DNA from: Phytoamicus setariae
Lineage (GTDB): Bacteria; Pseudomonadota; Alphaproteobacteria; Rhizobiales; Rhizobiaceae
Reading direction: 5' to 3'
NCBI RefSeq assembly: GCF_016722925.1
Contig: NZ_JAEQNC010000004.1
Span: 393,529 to 457,528 of the forward strand
DNA: 64,000 bases
How positions within the stretch are numbered: the stretch's first letter is position 1; each line of letters begins with the position of its first letter. Shown one piece after another: positions 63,941 through 64,000 of the stretch. A program made the position numbers and the translations under genes. Below the pieces are notes generated by a model, which was given only the letters and a program-made list of their open reading frames with translations, ran no database searches and was not told the DNA's origin.

Positions 63941-64000
63941 TTGCTATAGATTAGTAGCTACGATTAAAGAGGTCGGTAAAGTCGGAAGCTTTGTCGACCT

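Larger units (their letters stand above)
63529..64000. other. 472-base terminal stretch without a complete gene
   Basis: From 63529 to about 63780 nothing was recognised; it is AT-richer than average. A GTG at 63785 opens a 33-codon frame ending at 63886 whose middle reads RGRDRPLYIQLAQAI, like the start of a GntR/MocR-type regulator, but it stops at once. Hairpins at 63886 and 63924 follow and are listed separately. The last 50 bases are open in one frame (LVATIKEVGKVGSFVDL) and may be the edge of the next gene. Confidence 0.4.

Noticed and set aside
1..64000. tRNA, rRNA or riboswitch genes
   Set aside because: No cloverleaf, rRNA core or recognisable riboswitch motif was noticed on either strand, although a covariance-model search was not possible.

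Overview
The window looks like chromosome of an alphaproteobacterium of the Hyphomicrobiales (Rhizobiaceae/Phyllobacteriaceae type). The evidence is the high GC content, a 180-kDa-class NAD-glutamate dehydrogenase, many ABC solute-uptake operons, a complete kdpFABCDE set, and an inverted repeat of the type scattered between rhizobial genes. No rRNA, tRNA, CRISPR array or prophage was seen. The species cannot be fixed from the sequence alone.

Layout. 1-7.4 kb is an aromatic-type catabolic locus: the end of a possible sterol-carrier-like gene, an alpha/beta hydrolase, a LysR regulator, a Tat-exported ABC binding protein without its transporter, a flavin reductase, a stand-alone FAD synthetase domain, an IclR regulator and, divergently, an HpaB-type flavin monooxygenase. 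7.5-15.9 kb holds a GSCFA protein, RecQ and NAD-glutamate dehydrogenase. 16.2-26.5 kb is an amine uptake and oxidation operon (cupin, FAD amine oxidase, YtcJ-type amidohydrolase, PotDCBA-like transporter, aldehyde dehydrogenase) facing a TetR regulator across a long palindrome. 26.8-28 kb is an accessory patch: an orphan LysR paralogue and the tail of a decayed IS30-family transposase.

28-36 kb is an envelope-related stretch of mostly unknown function: DUF2092, DUF3300 and DUF2950 proteins in a row, a multi-pass membrane protein, an outer-membrane beta-barrel candidate and a Cache-domain class III nucleotide cyclase, followed by a YigZ-family protein. 36.7-44.7 kb is the potassium-uptake operon kdpFABC with its sensor and regulator kdpDE, preceded by an additional 27-residue membrane peptide. 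44.8-49.4 kb carries a small unknown protein, a BaiN/HI0933-like flavoprotein, a cupin very like manganese hydroxynitrile lyases, gamma-glutamyltransferase and CutC.

49.4-60.8 kb is a coherent amino-sugar island. The leftward arm encodes MurQ, a sugar ABC transporter (binding protein, two permeases, ATPase), a Gfo/Idh/MocA dehydrogenase and a ROK kinase. The rightward arm encodes a BadF-type kinase, a GntR/UTRA regulator, a SIS-domain deaminase-like protein and NagA. Together they could import GlcNAc- or MurNAc-containing sugars, phosphorylate them, split the lactyl ether, deacetylate and deaminate to fructose-6-phosphate. The two arms share a short region holding two nearly identical inverted operator-like motifs. 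60.8-63.5 kb has a MarR-FUSC exporter operon and a small membrane protein. The last 470 bases have no complete gene but contain two strong hairpins after what may be a truncated GntR-like start.

The best leads for something undescribed are the DUF2092/DUF3300/DUF2950 row, the amine operon with an embedded amidohydrolase, the monooxygenase locus carrying its own FAD-making domain, and the combined MurNAc/GlcNAc island. These assignments rest on reading motifs by eye; no database search was run.
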